Source: Flavobacteriales bacterium (GTDB lineage Bacteria; Bacteroidota; Bacteroidia; Flavobacteriales_D; Parvicellaceae). From it: 64,000 bases of DNA. A program made the position numbers and the translations under genes. This document shows positions 9,550 through 19,200 of the stretch, one piece after another. Position 1 is the stretch's first letter. Every line of letters starts with the position of its first letter. The notes beneath the pieces are model-generated. The model was not told the DNA's origin and ran no database searches. It worked only from the letters and a program-made list of their open reading frames with translations. The DNA is taken from the NCBI GenBank assembly GCA_020635565.1, contig JACJZN010000007.1:186001-250000 (forward strand), read 5' to 3'.

Positions 9550-9579
9550 TTGACTTTGAACTAAATTAGTTTATATTTG
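9550..9579 (+). promoter_or_regulatory. putative promoter of the Sia-like/lipid A operon
   Basis: TTG at 9550-9552 and TATATTTG at 9572-9579 are separated by 19 bases, a good match to the Bacteroidota TTG-N17-23-TAnnTTTG consensus. It is the clearest promoter upstream of the six tightly packed genes from 9602 to 16146. Confidence 0.6.
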
Positions 9580-9601
9580 TGAGGTAGTTGAAATCTTACA
9601 G

Positions 9602-11953
9602 ATGGTCCGGTTGATAAGACAGATCCTAGTCACTGTTATCTTTTTTTTGCCCCTTTCCACAAGGGCAACGGATTATCTTGATTCATTAAAGAATATAGCA
9701 CTTGGTAAAATTGAAGTATCAAGCGAGAATCGTATCGAAGCTATACTTGAATTATCCCGTTTTTCATGGGCCAGCGACCCAGATTCTTCTATATCCTTAA
9801 CTAATCTTGCTCTTGAATTAGCAGAGGAAATAGAAAATCCAAAACTAAAAGGAGATGCATGGTTCGACCTTGGAATGATTGCATACATTAATGGTTCTGC
9901 AGGTAGTGGTTTTGAGTATTTTGTAGAGTCCAGTTCAGCCTATGAGCAAGCAGGAGAGTTATTTAAGAAGGCAAACAGTTACTATCAAGCCGCACTGTGT
10001 TTAATTGAGTCAAATGAAAATCAGAAAGCTGTTAATTGGCTGGAAAAAGCGCAGCAAGTGTTGCCCGAAAATAAATTCTATCAACTTTCATATGGTGTTG
10101 CAACGGAATTAGGGAAAAGCTATTTTTCTTTTGGAGATACTTCCAATGCTGAAAAGAATTTTCTCAAAGCTTTAACTATAGCTTACAATCAGGATGATAC
10201 AGCAGCAATAATTGGATCACATATAGAATTGGGCCTCTTTTATATTTCGATCGAAAGTTATAATAATTCAATTGTTGAGTTCAATGATGCAATCAAATTG
10301 ACATCTCCAGCTCAAAAACAGTTATTGGCGCAACTTTATAATCACCTAGGAGAAACGAATATCCTAAAAAACAACCTGCAGGAAGCAGAAAAGAATTTCA
10401 ATTTTGCTTTAGGTCTGGCCAATGAATCAAAATCAATTGTTGCGCAAGCAAAAACACACTTCAACCTTTCAAAATTGTATGAGATTCAACAGAAGTATGC
10501 GCTTTCATTAATTGAATACAAACTATACTCCTCGCTTCACGATACCATCAACAAGTTAAGCACCAAAGATATCTCAAGTTTGCAGGCTAAATTCGATAAT
10601 GCCACCAAGGATCACGAAATGAAGCTTAAGGACCTTGAAATGGCAAAGAATGAGGCAAAAGCAGACGAAAAACTCAAAGACGAAGCATTCAAACGCAATG
10701 TGATGATCGGAGGGATCATAGTTGTTGGATTGTTTGGTTTTTTATTATTTCTGGCATTTAGAAAACAAAAGGTCATCAACAAAAAGCTGGATCATCTTGG
10801 AATGGTCGCAAGAGAAATTGAGAATACCGTTATTATTGCTGACGGAGAAGGAAATGTTGAATGGATCAATGAGAGTTATAAGAGAAAATACGGTTTGGAT
10901 CTAGCTGGGTTTGTAAATAAGTTCGGACAGAATATCTTCGATAATCCACCCCACGATGACTTTGTAGAAAAGGTAAAATTGGCAAAAAAAGATAAGCGAA
11001 CAGTTCAGTTTTATATCTCTAATAAGGACAAGGATGGTCATCAGAGAAATATGAAAACCACCTTGACACCCCGTTTGGATGAAGATGGTGAGATAGCAAA
11101 TTTTATTTTAATTGATACAGAGATTACTGACCTTGTAGTTGCAGAAAAACAACTTACCAAGGAAAGAGATAAACTATCCGTCATATACAATCAGGTCACA
11201 GAAAGCATTGATTATGCTAAGAGGATTCAAGAAGCTGTTCTTCCTCACGCTAATAAAATCTCAAAGTTCTTTAAGGAGTACTATTTGCAATACTTGCCTA
11301 AAGATGGTGTAAGTGGGGATTTCTATTTTATTGAAGAAACGGACGATTATGTTTATGTGGCAGGGGCGGATTGTACAGGACATGGAGTGCCAGGAGCACT
11401 GATGAGTGTGATCTGCTACAACCTTCTGGAGAATGCTGTGCATCGCTACGATGAAACGGATCAGATCCTTGCAGAATTGAATAATCAACTAATAAGAAAA
11501 CTGCGTCAAAGCAGTGATGATGAGGATCAGATAAAGGATGGGTTGGATATCGGATTGGTAAGATTAACGAAGGAATCAGCGACCACTGAGCTGCAGTTCA
11601 GTGGTGCTCACTCATCCATTTACCTACTTTCAAATGGAGAATTGAATGAGCTTAAACCAACTCGTATACATCTTGGTCAGAATGAGATAAAACCAGAAGA
11701 CATTAAGAAGGAAACAATAGAGATCAAAGAAGAATCTGAACTGGTTTTTTTTAGTGATGGCTTCCCCGATCAGAAGGGTGGAATTGATGGAAAAAAATAT
11801 TATTATCCACCGTTTCGAGAATTAATCAAAACAGTGAACCAAATACCTCAGGATGAGAAATTAAAATACCTGAATAAGGCTTTTAATAAGTGGAAATTAG
11901 GGAAAGACCAAACAGATGATGTTCTTGTCTGGGGATTAAAAATTAAATCGTAA
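9602..11953 (+). CDS. TPR-PAS-SpoIIE (PP2C-type) protein phosphatase, SiaA-like role
   Basis: 783 residues. An N-terminal signal or anchor segment is followed by about seven TPR units (residues 30-320, extracytoplasmic), a coiled coil, one membrane helix near residues 366-386 (VMIGGIIVVGLFGFLLFLAF), a PAS domain (about 396-510) and a SpoIIE/PP2C phosphatase domain (about 545-783) with SGDFYF, GADCTGHGVPGALMS, FSDGFPDQ and DQTDDVLVWG carrying the metal-binding aspartates. The architecture is that of Bacteroidota serine phosphatases. The two next genes encode a SiaB-like kinase and a SiaC-like phosphoprotein, so its likely substrate is the SiaC-like protein; this substrate is inferred from gene order and from the Pseudomonas SiaABC system. 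Confidence 0.9.
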   Translation: MVRLIRQILVTVIFFLPLSTRATDYLDSLKNIALGKIEVSSENRIEAILELSRFSWASDPDSSISLTNLALELAEEIENPKLKGDAWFDLGMIAYINGSAGSGFEYFVESSSAYEQAGELFKKANSYYQAALCLIESNENQKAVNWLEKAQQVLPENKFYQLSYGVATELGKSYFSFGDTSNAEKNFLKALTIAYNQDDTAAIIGSHIELGLFYISIESYNNSIVEFNDAIKLTSPAQKQLLAQLYNHLGETNILKNNLQEAEKNFNFALGLANESKSIVAQAKTHFNLSKLYEIQQKYALSLIEYKLYSSLHDTINKLSTKDISSLQAKFDNATKDHEMKLKDLEMAKNEAKADEKLKDEAFKRNVMIGGIIVVGLFGFLLFLAFRKQKVINKKLDHLGMVAREIENTVIIADGEGNVEWINESYKRKYGLDLAGFVNKFGQNIFDNPPHDDFVEKVKLAKKDKRTVQFYISNKDKDGHQRNMKTTLTPRLDEDGEIANFILIDTEITDLVVAEKQLTKERDKLSVIYNQVTESIDYAKRIQEAVLPHANKISKFFKEYYLQYLPKDGVSGDFYFIEETDDYVYVAGADCTGHGVPGALMSVICYNLLENAVHRYDETDQILAELNNQLIRKLRQSSDDEDQIKDGLDIGLVRLTKESATTELQFSGAHSSIYLLSNGELNELKPTRIHLGQNEIKPEDIKKETIEIKEESELVFFSDGFPDQKGGIDGKKYYYPPFRELIKTVNQIPQDEKLKYLNKAFNKWKLGKDQTDDVLVWGLKIKS

Positions 11954-11965
11954 ATTAGCATCCCA

Positions 11966-12511
11966 ATGAATAGTGCAGACGCAATATCTATTTTTAATAC
12001 GATGACCAGCCAAAACGTGCTTTATGCGTTTCATGGTGAGTTTAATTACAAGATGGTCAATACGTTGCTGAGTGACGTTAAGAAGGAACTTCACAAGACG
12101 AGCAATAATATTACTGCAGCAAAAAAGACATACAAAGTTTTAGTTGAGTGTCTGGAAAACATTCACAAGCATTCGGCAAGAAAAGAAAATGAGTTTAAAG
12201 ACAACAATGAAGGAATCTTCATCCTGTCTAAAAATGATGATGGATACAAAGTTGCAATTGGTAATTCAATTCTGGATGAAGAGGTGTCAACACTCCAGGT
12301 AATGCTGGATGAGATCAACTCGATGGATCCGGATGCGCTAAAATCTAGATATAGAGAACAAATCAGAAATACAGAGGTAAGTGACAAAGGAGGTGCTGGA
12401 TTAGGAATGATTGATATTGCTATTAAATCTGGCAGTATTCTGGATTACAAATTCGATAATTACACCAATACAAAACACTTCTTTAGTTTAGAAATTTTAA
12501 TAAAAGCCTAA
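11966..12511 (+). CDS. SiaB-family protein kinase (DUF6272)
   Basis: 181 residues, cytoplasmic. A GHKL-type ATP-binding fold is indicated by the N-box-like VECLENIHKHS (about residue 60) and the glycine motif DKGGAGLGMIDIA (about residue 140), with KHFFSLEI at the end, matching the DUF6272/SiaB family. In Pseudomonas aeruginosa SiaB phosphorylates SiaC, opposed by the phosphatase SiaA. Here the gene starts 12 bases after a SpoIIE phosphatase and ends 14 bases before a SiaC homologue, so the three probably form one partner-switching circuit. ATP use and substrate are inferred. Confidence 0.87.
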   Translation: MNSADAISIFNTMTSQNVLYAFHGEFNYKMVNTLLSDVKKELHKTSNNITAAKKTYKVLVECLENIHKHSARKENEFKDNNEGIFILSKNDDGYKVAIGNSILDEEVSTLQVMLDEINSMDPDALKSRYREQIRNTEVSDKGGAGLGMIDIAIKSGSILDYKFDNYTNTKHFFSLEILIKA

Positions 12512-12525
12512 CTACCAGTCTTAAT

Positions 12526-12930
12526 ATGGAGAAAATTGTTTTAGAAGGAACAGAGAATACACCTGAATTAGTTTTGGATCATGAAGGACATTCTTTATTG
12601 TTTAAAGGAGATTCAAGACCAGAGGATGTTAGAACGTTTTATATGCCAATATTGGATTGGCTTGAAAACTATGAGAAGCAACTATTTTTCTTGATTGATC
12701 AAGGAGGGAAAATTACGGTAAAATGTAATTTTGAATTCGAATATTTCAATTCTTCGTCAGCAAAGTATTTAATGGACATTATTTCGAAGCTGGCAGATAT
12801 TTCGAAGATAGATGGCGTTTCATTAGAATTGAACTGGTATTATGATGCGATGGATGAGGATATGCTTGAATCCGGAGAAGAATTTGAAGAGATGCTTGGT
12901 GTTGAATTCAATTTTATTAAAGTCGACTGA
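12526..12930 (+). CDS. SiaC-family regulatory phosphoprotein (DUF1987)
   Basis: 134 residues, cytoplasmic. It matches the DUF1987/SiaC family: N-terminal TENTPELVLDHEGHSLLFKGDS, RPEDVRTFYMPILDWLENY, and the strand-helix EYFNSSSAKYLMDII. In the Pseudomonas protein the equivalent NTSS site holds the phospho-accepting Thr68; here the aligned residue appears to be Ser76, so a serine phosphosite is inferred. It lies between the SiaB-like kinase and lpxD, 9 bases from the latter. In Pseudomonas SiaC activates the diguanylate cyclase SiaD; no cyclase is visible in this window, so the output partner is unknown. Confidence 0.88.
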   Translation: MEKIVLEGTENTPELVLDHEGHSLLFKGDSRPEDVRTFYMPILDWLENYEKQLFFLIDQGGKITVKCNFEFEYFNSSSAKYLMDIISKLADISKIDGVSLELNWYYDAMDEDMLESGEEFEEMLGVEFNFIKVD

Positions 12931-12939
12931 TATTTTTAC

Positions 12940-13980
12940 ATGAAATTTACTGCAGAACAAATTGCCCAGTTGCTAGGAGGGCGTGTTGAGGGAAATAAGG
13001 AGGCAATTGTTCATGATATGGCAAAGATTGAAGAGGCTACAGAAGGAACGATTACATTTCTAGCTAATCCGAAATACGAGGACTATATTTATTCAACTGG
13101 AGCCTCCATTGCTTTGGTAAATGAAACATTTCAAGCTGCTAGGTCATTGCCTGAATCACTAACGTTAATAAGAGTAGAGAATGCTTATCAGTGTTTGACT
13201 AAATTGTTGGCTTATTACGATCAGCTAAGTAATGACAAAACCGGTGTGGAACAACCGAGTTTCATTGATGATTCTGCAGAACTCGGAGACAATTGTTATG
13301 TAGGAGCTTTTGCTTATGTGGGAAAGAATGTGGTAATTGGAAATAATGTTAAAATCTATCCACATGTTTACATAGGTGATGGAGCAAGAATTGGAGACAA
13401 TGTTACTTTGTTCTCTGGAGTAAAGATCTACCACAAATGTGAATTGGGAAAGGGATGTACAATCCATTCTGGAGCGATCATCGGATCAGACGGTTTTGGA
13501 TTTGCTCCAAGCGCTGCTAATAATTATCAGAAAGTTCCCCAAATTGGAAATGTGGTTTTAGAGGATTTTGTTGAAGTAGGTTCAAATACAACAATTGATA
13601 GAGCCACTATGGGCTCAACCGTAATTCGTAAAGGAGTTAAATTGGATAATCTCATTCAAGTGGCTCATAACGTAGAAATTGGAGAAAACACCGTAATAGC
13701 GGCTCAAACAGGAATTGCTGGGTCTACCAAGCTTGGAAAAAATATGATGATAGGTGGTCAGGTAGGGATCGTTGGGCATTTGAAATTGGCAGATGGTGTT
13801 AAGATTGCTGCACAAAGCGGTATTGGACAAGATATTCTTGAAGAAAATTCAATAGTACAGGGTTCCCCTGCATTTGGGATTGGAGACTACAAAAGATCGT
13901 ATGTTCTTTTCCGTTCTTTGCCGAGACTTCGAGAACAAATTTTAGATTTGCAAAAAAAAATTAACGATCATGAATCTTAA
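12940..13980 (+). CDS. lpxD: UDP-3-O-acylglucosamine N-acyltransferase LpxD
   Basis: Third step of lipid A synthesis: adds a 3-hydroxyacyl chain to the 2-amino group of UDP-3-O-acylglucosamine. 346 residues: an N-terminal LpxD domain ([26 protein letters not shown]), a left-handed beta-helix of hexapeptide repeats (IGDNVTL, IGNNVKI) and a C-terminal helix. The catalytic histidine is in [11 protein letters not shown] (His243). Its last 11 bases overlap the lpxC-fabZ start. A run of nine A at 13952-13960 lies in the final codons just before the lpxC ATG. Confidence 0.96.
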   Translation: MKFTAEQIAQLLGGRVEGNKEAIVHDMAKIEEATEGTITFLANPKYEDYIYSTGASIALVNETFQAARSLPESLTLIRVENAYQCLTKLLAYYDQLSNDKTGVEQPSFIDDSAELGDNCYVGAFAYVGKNVVIGNNVKIYPHVYIGDGARIGDNVTLFSGVKIYHKCELGKGCTIHSGAIIGSDGFGFAPSAANNYQKVPQIGNVVLEDFVEVGSNTTIDRATMGSTVIRKGVKLDNLIQVAHNVEIGENTVIAAQTGIAGSTKLGKNMMIGGQVGIVGHLKLADGVKIAAQSGIGQDILEENSIVQGSPAFGIGDYKRSYVLFRSLPRLREQILDLQKKINDHES

Positions 13981-15367
13981 GCAGCATACGCTGAAAGAAA
14001 GCATCACTTTTCAGGGACACGGATTACATACTGGGTTGAAGGTCACGATGACTGTTGAACCTGCAGAAGCAGACTTTGGCTATAAATTTCAACGAATTGA
14101 TCTTGAGGGTCAGCCAATAATACCGGCTGATGCTGATTTAGTTACTGATACTCAAAGAGGAACTACACTTGAAAAGAATGATGCAAGAGTGTGTACTACA
14201 GAACATATTCTTGCTGCCTTATATGGAATGCAGGTTGACAACGCATTGATCAAAATCGACAATGAGGAAATTCCGATCATGGATGGAAGCGCAGCAATAT
14301 TTGTGAATGAGATAGAACGCGTTGGATTGTTGGAGCAGGATGCAGATAGAGAATTTTTTGAATTTGATCAGAACCAACCTTTTGAATGTCTGGAGAAAGG
14401 AGTAGAAATGCTTGCAATTCCTTATGAAGACTTCAGAATTACCGTGATGGTTGATTACAATTCGGAGGTGTTGGGAACACAACATGCATCGATGTACGAG
14501 ATTACTGAATTCAAAGATGAAATCTCTCCTTGTAGAACTTTCGTTTTTCTGAAAGAACTGGAATTTTTGGCAAAGCAAGGATTGATTAAGGGAGGAGAAG
14601 TAGATAATGCGATCGTGCTGGTAGAAAGAGAGAATGTACCTCAAGAGGAAATCGATGCGTTAGCAAAGCTCCTAGGAAAAGAGACTGAAACTTATGAGGT
14701 GAAGGGAAGAACCCTAAATAACATAAAATTGAAGTTCATCAATGAGCCAGCAAGACATAAGTTGCTTGACATTATTGGGGACCTAGCTTTAGTTGGGAAA
14801 CCAATTAAAGGACATATTTTGGCAGCGAGACCAGGTCATTCTGGAAATACTTCTTTCGCTAAGATCATCAAGAATTTGATGAAGGAACAGGGTAAGAAAG
14901 GAAAGAAATTCGATCTGGATAAAGAGCCATTGTACAACATCAATGATATTGAAAAAATGTTGCCACACAGATATCCTTTTCTACTGGTTGACAAGATCAT
15001 GGAGATTACAGATGAAGGTATAATAGGCGTTAAGAACATTACGATGAACGAACCTCAGTTTACAGGTCACTTCCCTGGAAACCCTGTAATGCCAGGTGTA
15101 TTGCAAATTGAAGCCATGGCTCAGGTAGGAGGTATTTTTGCTTTAAGCAAAGTTGATGAACCCGAGCTTTATTCAACCTACTTTATGAAGATCGATAACG
15201 TGAAGTTCAAACAGAAAGTGATTCCAGGAGACACAGTTGTTTTTGACCTTCAGCTATTAAGCCCTATTCGCAGAGGCTTGGTAAATATGGGTGGAACAGC
15301 ATATGTGAATGGAAAACCTGTAATGCAGGCTGAAATGCTCGCACAAGTAATTAAAGATAGAGGATAA
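13970..15367 (+). CDS. lpxC-fabZ: LpxC-FabZ fusion (deacetylase / 3-hydroxyacyl-ACP dehydratase)
   Basis: 465 residues in two fused enzymes. Residues 1-305 are LpxC, the zinc deacetylase committing UDP-3-O-acyl-GlcNAc to lipid [35 protein letters not shown] (His and Asp ligands) and [12 protein letters not shown]. Residues about 318-465 are FabZ, the hot-dog dehydratase of fatty-acid elongation: [17 protein letters not shown], then [20 protein letters not shown] with catalytic His367. The fusion is a known Bacteroidota arrangement and ties acyl supply to lipid A. It overlaps lpxD by 11 bases and lpxA by 1 base (TAATG). Confidence 0.97.
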   Translation: MNLKQHTLKESITFQGHGLHTGLKVTMTVEPAEADFGYKFQRIDLEGQPIIPADADLVTDTQRGTTLEKNDARVCTTEHILAALYGMQVDNALIKIDNEEIPIMDGSAAIFVNEIERVGLLEQDADREFFEFDQNQPFECLEKGVEMLAIPYEDFRITVMVDYNSEVLGTQHASMYEITEFKDEISPCRTFVFLKELEFLAKQGLIKGGEVDNAIVLVERENVPQEEIDALAKLLGKETETYEVKGRTLNNIKLKFINEPARHKLLDIIGDLALVGKPIKGHILAARPGHSGNTSFAKIIKNLMKEQGKKGKKFDLDKEPLYNINDIEKMLPHRYPFLLVDKIMEITDEGIIGVKNITMNEPQFTGHFPGNPVMPGVLQIEAMAQVGGIFALSKVDEPELYSTYFMKIDNVKFKQKVIPGDTVVFDLQLLSPIRRGLVNMGGTAYVNGKPVMQAEMLAQVIKDRG

Positions 15368-16146
15368 TGAACGAAACATTGCCAAGATACATACACCCCG
15401 ATGCTAAAATAGGTAAGAATGTGGTTATAGAGCCCTTCACAACCATCTATGGGGACGTAGAGATTGGTGATGATACCTGGATTGGTCCAAATGTTACCAT
15501 ATTTGATGGTGCAAGAATAGGTAAGGGTTGTAGAATCTTTCCTGGAGCTGTGATTTCAGCTGTTTCCCAGGATCTGAAGTATAATGGAGAATATACTACA
15601 ACACACATTGGTAATAACACGACCATTCGCGAGTGTGTGACTATTCACAAAGGTACAGCTGATAGGATGAAAACAGTAGTGGGTGATAACTGTCTGTTGA
15701 TGGCTTATGTTCATGTAGCTCACGATTGTATTATTGGAAACAATGTGATCATTGCTAATAGTACTCAGCTTGCTGGTCATATCACAATAGGCGACTGGGT
15801 TGTGATTGAGGGAATGGTAGGAACCCAGCAATTTGTGCAAATTGGAGATCATTCATTTATAGCTGGAATGTCATCGGTAAGAAAAAATGTGCCACCTTTT
15901 GTGAAGGCAGCTAGAGAACCTTTATCCTATGTAGGAGTTAACTCGATAGGAATGAGAAGAAGAGGTTTTAGTGATGAGCAAATCCAAAACATAGAAGACA
16001 CCTATCGTGTTATTTATGTACAGAATTCAAACATGACCAAAGCAATTGAGATAGCTGAAATTGAATTGGAAGATTCAGAAGAAAAAACTCAAATATTAGA
16101 CTTTATCAGAAATTCCAGCAAAGGAATTATGAGAGGACTGAACTAA
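15367..16146 (+). CDS. lpxA: UDP-N-acetylglucosamine acyltransferase LpxA
   Basis: First step of lipid A synthesis: transfers a 3-hydroxyacyl group from ACP to the 3-OH of UDP-GlcNAc. 259 residues (E. coli enzyme 262). A left-handed beta-helix of hexapeptides (IGKNVVIEPFTTI, IGDDTWIGPNVTI) carries the catalytic His in VHVAHDCIIGN (His119, equivalent to His125 in E. coli); the C-terminal helical part contains NSIGMRRRGFSDEQIQNI. Its ATG overlaps the lpxC-fabZ stop, so it closes the operon. About 100 bases with no clear gene follow. Confidence 0.97.
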   Translation: MNETLPRYIHPDAKIGKNVVIEPFTTIYGDVEIGDDTWIGPNVTIFDGARIGKGCRIFPGAVISAVSQDLKYNGEYTTTHIGNNTTIRECVTIHKGTADRMKTVVGDNCLLMAYVHVAHDCIIGNNVIIANSTQLAGHITIGDWVVIEGMVGTQQFVQIGDHSFIAGMSSVRKNVPPFVKAAREPLSYVGVNSIGMRRRGFSDEQIQNIEDTYRVIYVQNSNMTKAIEIAEIELEDSEEKTQILDFIRNSSKGIMRGLN

Positions 16147-16247
16147 CCCCTGATTATAAAAGATTAAAATACTACCCTAAAATACTTGTATGATTGGCTG
16201 TTGGCACAAATTTTGCCCTGGTCAAGATTACATCAAATCGAACGATT

Positions 16248-19200
16248 ATGAAAAAATATCTACTCTTATTAATCGCCCTAATAGGTATCACGAGTTTTGT
16301 TAACGCTCAAGGTTCCAAATTCGTTAATTATGAACGTGATAATGGCTGGAACATCGGTTTCAACATGGGTGCTACCTGGCAGCCTCGAGAAGGGATACTC
16401 ATTGGTAATCATATAGATTCGCTGTTACTTAGTGGTGACAAAACAAAACCTTATGCTGGTTTTGGTGGTGGAATGACATTGGGTAAATCAATTTATGAAA
16501 GAGAAGGATCTTTCTTCGCGGTTGATTTAAGAGGTAGATATTTAGGAAGTTACAATGCTGGATGGTCTGGTGTTCCAGAGTACAGTTATGAGCTTACAGG
16601 AGACACTTCTGGGGCTTCTTTCGGATTCAGGAACTACAAAATGAACCTGCATGAGTTTTCTCTTGAGGCGGTATTAACCTTGAACAGATTGAGAGAAAGA
16701 ACCGGAATCATACTTTATGGTTTTGGAGGTATTGGTGCTACACTAAACAATGTTAAATCAGATTACAGAGATTTTACCGGAAGCCATTATGATTACAGCG
16801 TAAGTCAATTTGGAATTAATTCAGTGGATACTTCTCAAAATGCTCAAACCATTGCTGCACAGGTCAAGGAGATCAGTGATTTGGATTTTGAAACAACCAT
16901 AACCAATACGAGATTTTCTTTAGTGCCGTCATGGGGGGTAGGTTTCGGATACCAGATCGGACCTAGTTTCTCTATGGGAGTAGAATATAAATTGGCATAT
17001 GACATTTTAGGTGATGAATTTGACGGAGGTGCCTCAAATATGCTGAAAGATAATATAATGGATAAATATCACTATACTGGTGTATTCTTCAGATGGAATA
17101 TTCTAAGTGGTGGTCAGACTTTTACCGTTGATCCAGATCCAGACCCATGGACTCCTAATCCAACGAATCCAACTACTGTAGTTCCAAATCCTCCAGTAGC
17201 GAATAACAAACCATTGGTAAATATTTACAATCCTTCTTCTAATAACAAGGAGGTTCACAATCCTACCTACACGATCAAAGCTAAAATCTATCATGTAGAA
17301 ACCCAAAGTGGTGTGAAATTCTCTCAGAATGGGTTGAATATTACTAACTTCTCTTTCAATCCAACTACTGATGAATTTACTGCACAGGTTTATTTATATC
17401 CTGGAAGCAATGTTTTTGAGATCACCGGAACAAATCCTTATGGATCAGATCAGGATAGTAGAATTATAATACTTCAACAAGAGGTACAGCAGGTTCCACC
17501 TCCGATCGTTACTTATACTAATCCGGTGCAGGATGGAATGACCGTCTCTCAGCCCCAGTTTACAGTAGTTTCTAATGTCTTGAATGTGGCTGGTAAGGGT
17601 GATATTACCTTCACCTTCAATAACCAAACATCAACTAATTTTACATACAATACTTCAAGCAAAGTTTTGACTTCTGTTGTTACGTTAGTCCCTGGGAAGA
17701 ATGTTATTACAGTAAAAGGGGTGAATAGCGTTGGGTCAGATATTGAAACGATTACGATTAATTATCATAAGCCGGTTACAGTTCAACCTCCTGTGGTTAA
17801 AATCACTAATCCGTCAACTAACCCTTATACAACAAACAGTCCTGTGGAAGTTATTCAAGGAACAGTTCATTATGTGGATGGAGCTTCTGATATTAATGTA
17901 TCAGTCAATGGAAATCAAGTAACGAACTTTACGTATAGCACATTGACTAAGAAAATTTCTTTCAGTGCTAATCTGATTGTAGGGGCAAATGTTGTTCAGA
18001 TCACCGGTACTAATCAATTTGGAACCGATGCGGCTACTACCACTATTATCTATAAGCCTAGTGAAGTAATGCCTTTGCCAATCGTTGAGTTCATTGTTCC
18101 TGCAACATCTCCGTACTGGAGTCCGGCAAATAATGTAACACTGAAAGCTACCGTGTTGAATGTTACTTCTAAACAATATATCTCGGTGAATGTGAATGGA
18201 GTGAATACAACAGCATTCAGCTATAATTCAATTTCTAAGGAAGTTTCTTTCAATGTGAATTTGATCAATGGAAACAATGTTTTCAAAGTAACAGGAACAA
18301 ATACTGTTGGGTCAGATTTTGACGAGCAGATCATTATCCATAAACTGGTACAGGAGCAACCTCCAGTGGTTAACATTACCAATCCTGGAAGTAATCCTCA
18401 CAATACGATGGTAGGAACACAGATCATCAATGCTGAAATACAGCATGTGGAAACGGTTACAGGCGTGACTGCTAAGTTCAACGGTCAGACGATTACAAAC
18501 TTTACTTTTGATCCAATATCCGATAAGTTTGTATATAATGCAACTCTTCTATTAGGAGCAAATATTCTAGAAGTTACAGGAACTAACAGTGTTGGAACTG
18601 CATCTAAGTCTCAGACTATTATTTACACTCAACCAGTTAATGAATGTGATAAGCCTGTGATTGCTCTGACGCAACCAGCAGCGCAGTCTAAAACGGTTCC
18701 TGGTTTGAATACTCCTTCAGGAAATAACCTTACGATCAATACATCAAACAGTAAAGGGTCTATCATTGGAAAGATTACGGGATCATCAACAGTTGATTTC
18801 AAGATCAATGGTGTGTCGTCTCCTGGTTATAACTTTAACAGTAATACTGGAGATTTTGAGACCTTCTTGCATCTTGAGGAGGGAGCTAACAACTATCAGT
18901 TAGTTGCAACTAACAATTGTGGAACAACGATTACAAGTGTTACTTATATCTATACGCCAGAAGAACAGCCATGCGATAATCCAGTTATTCAATGGGTATA
19001 TCCAACAGCAAGTCCTTTCAACTATACAGGACCTGCAGCGATATCTTTAAGTGCTTCCGTTTTAGGTGTAGATAATCCAACAAAGATTAGCGTAAAGATT
19101 AATGGACAGGATAGAAAGTTTGTTTTTGACCCGATTTCAGGAAACCTTGCCTTTGGAGGAAATTTGAATGAAGGAGCAAACAATGTTGTAATTACTGCAA

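Noticed and set aside
13952..13960. Nine-A run at the lpxD/lpxC junction as a programmed frameshift
   Set aside because: Both frames are intact and overlap normally; the run is explained by Lys codons in an AT-rich genome, although transcriptional slippage cannot be excluded.
13970..15367. LpxC-FabZ fusion as a novel gene fusion
   Set aside because: It is a well-known arrangement in Bacteroidota.
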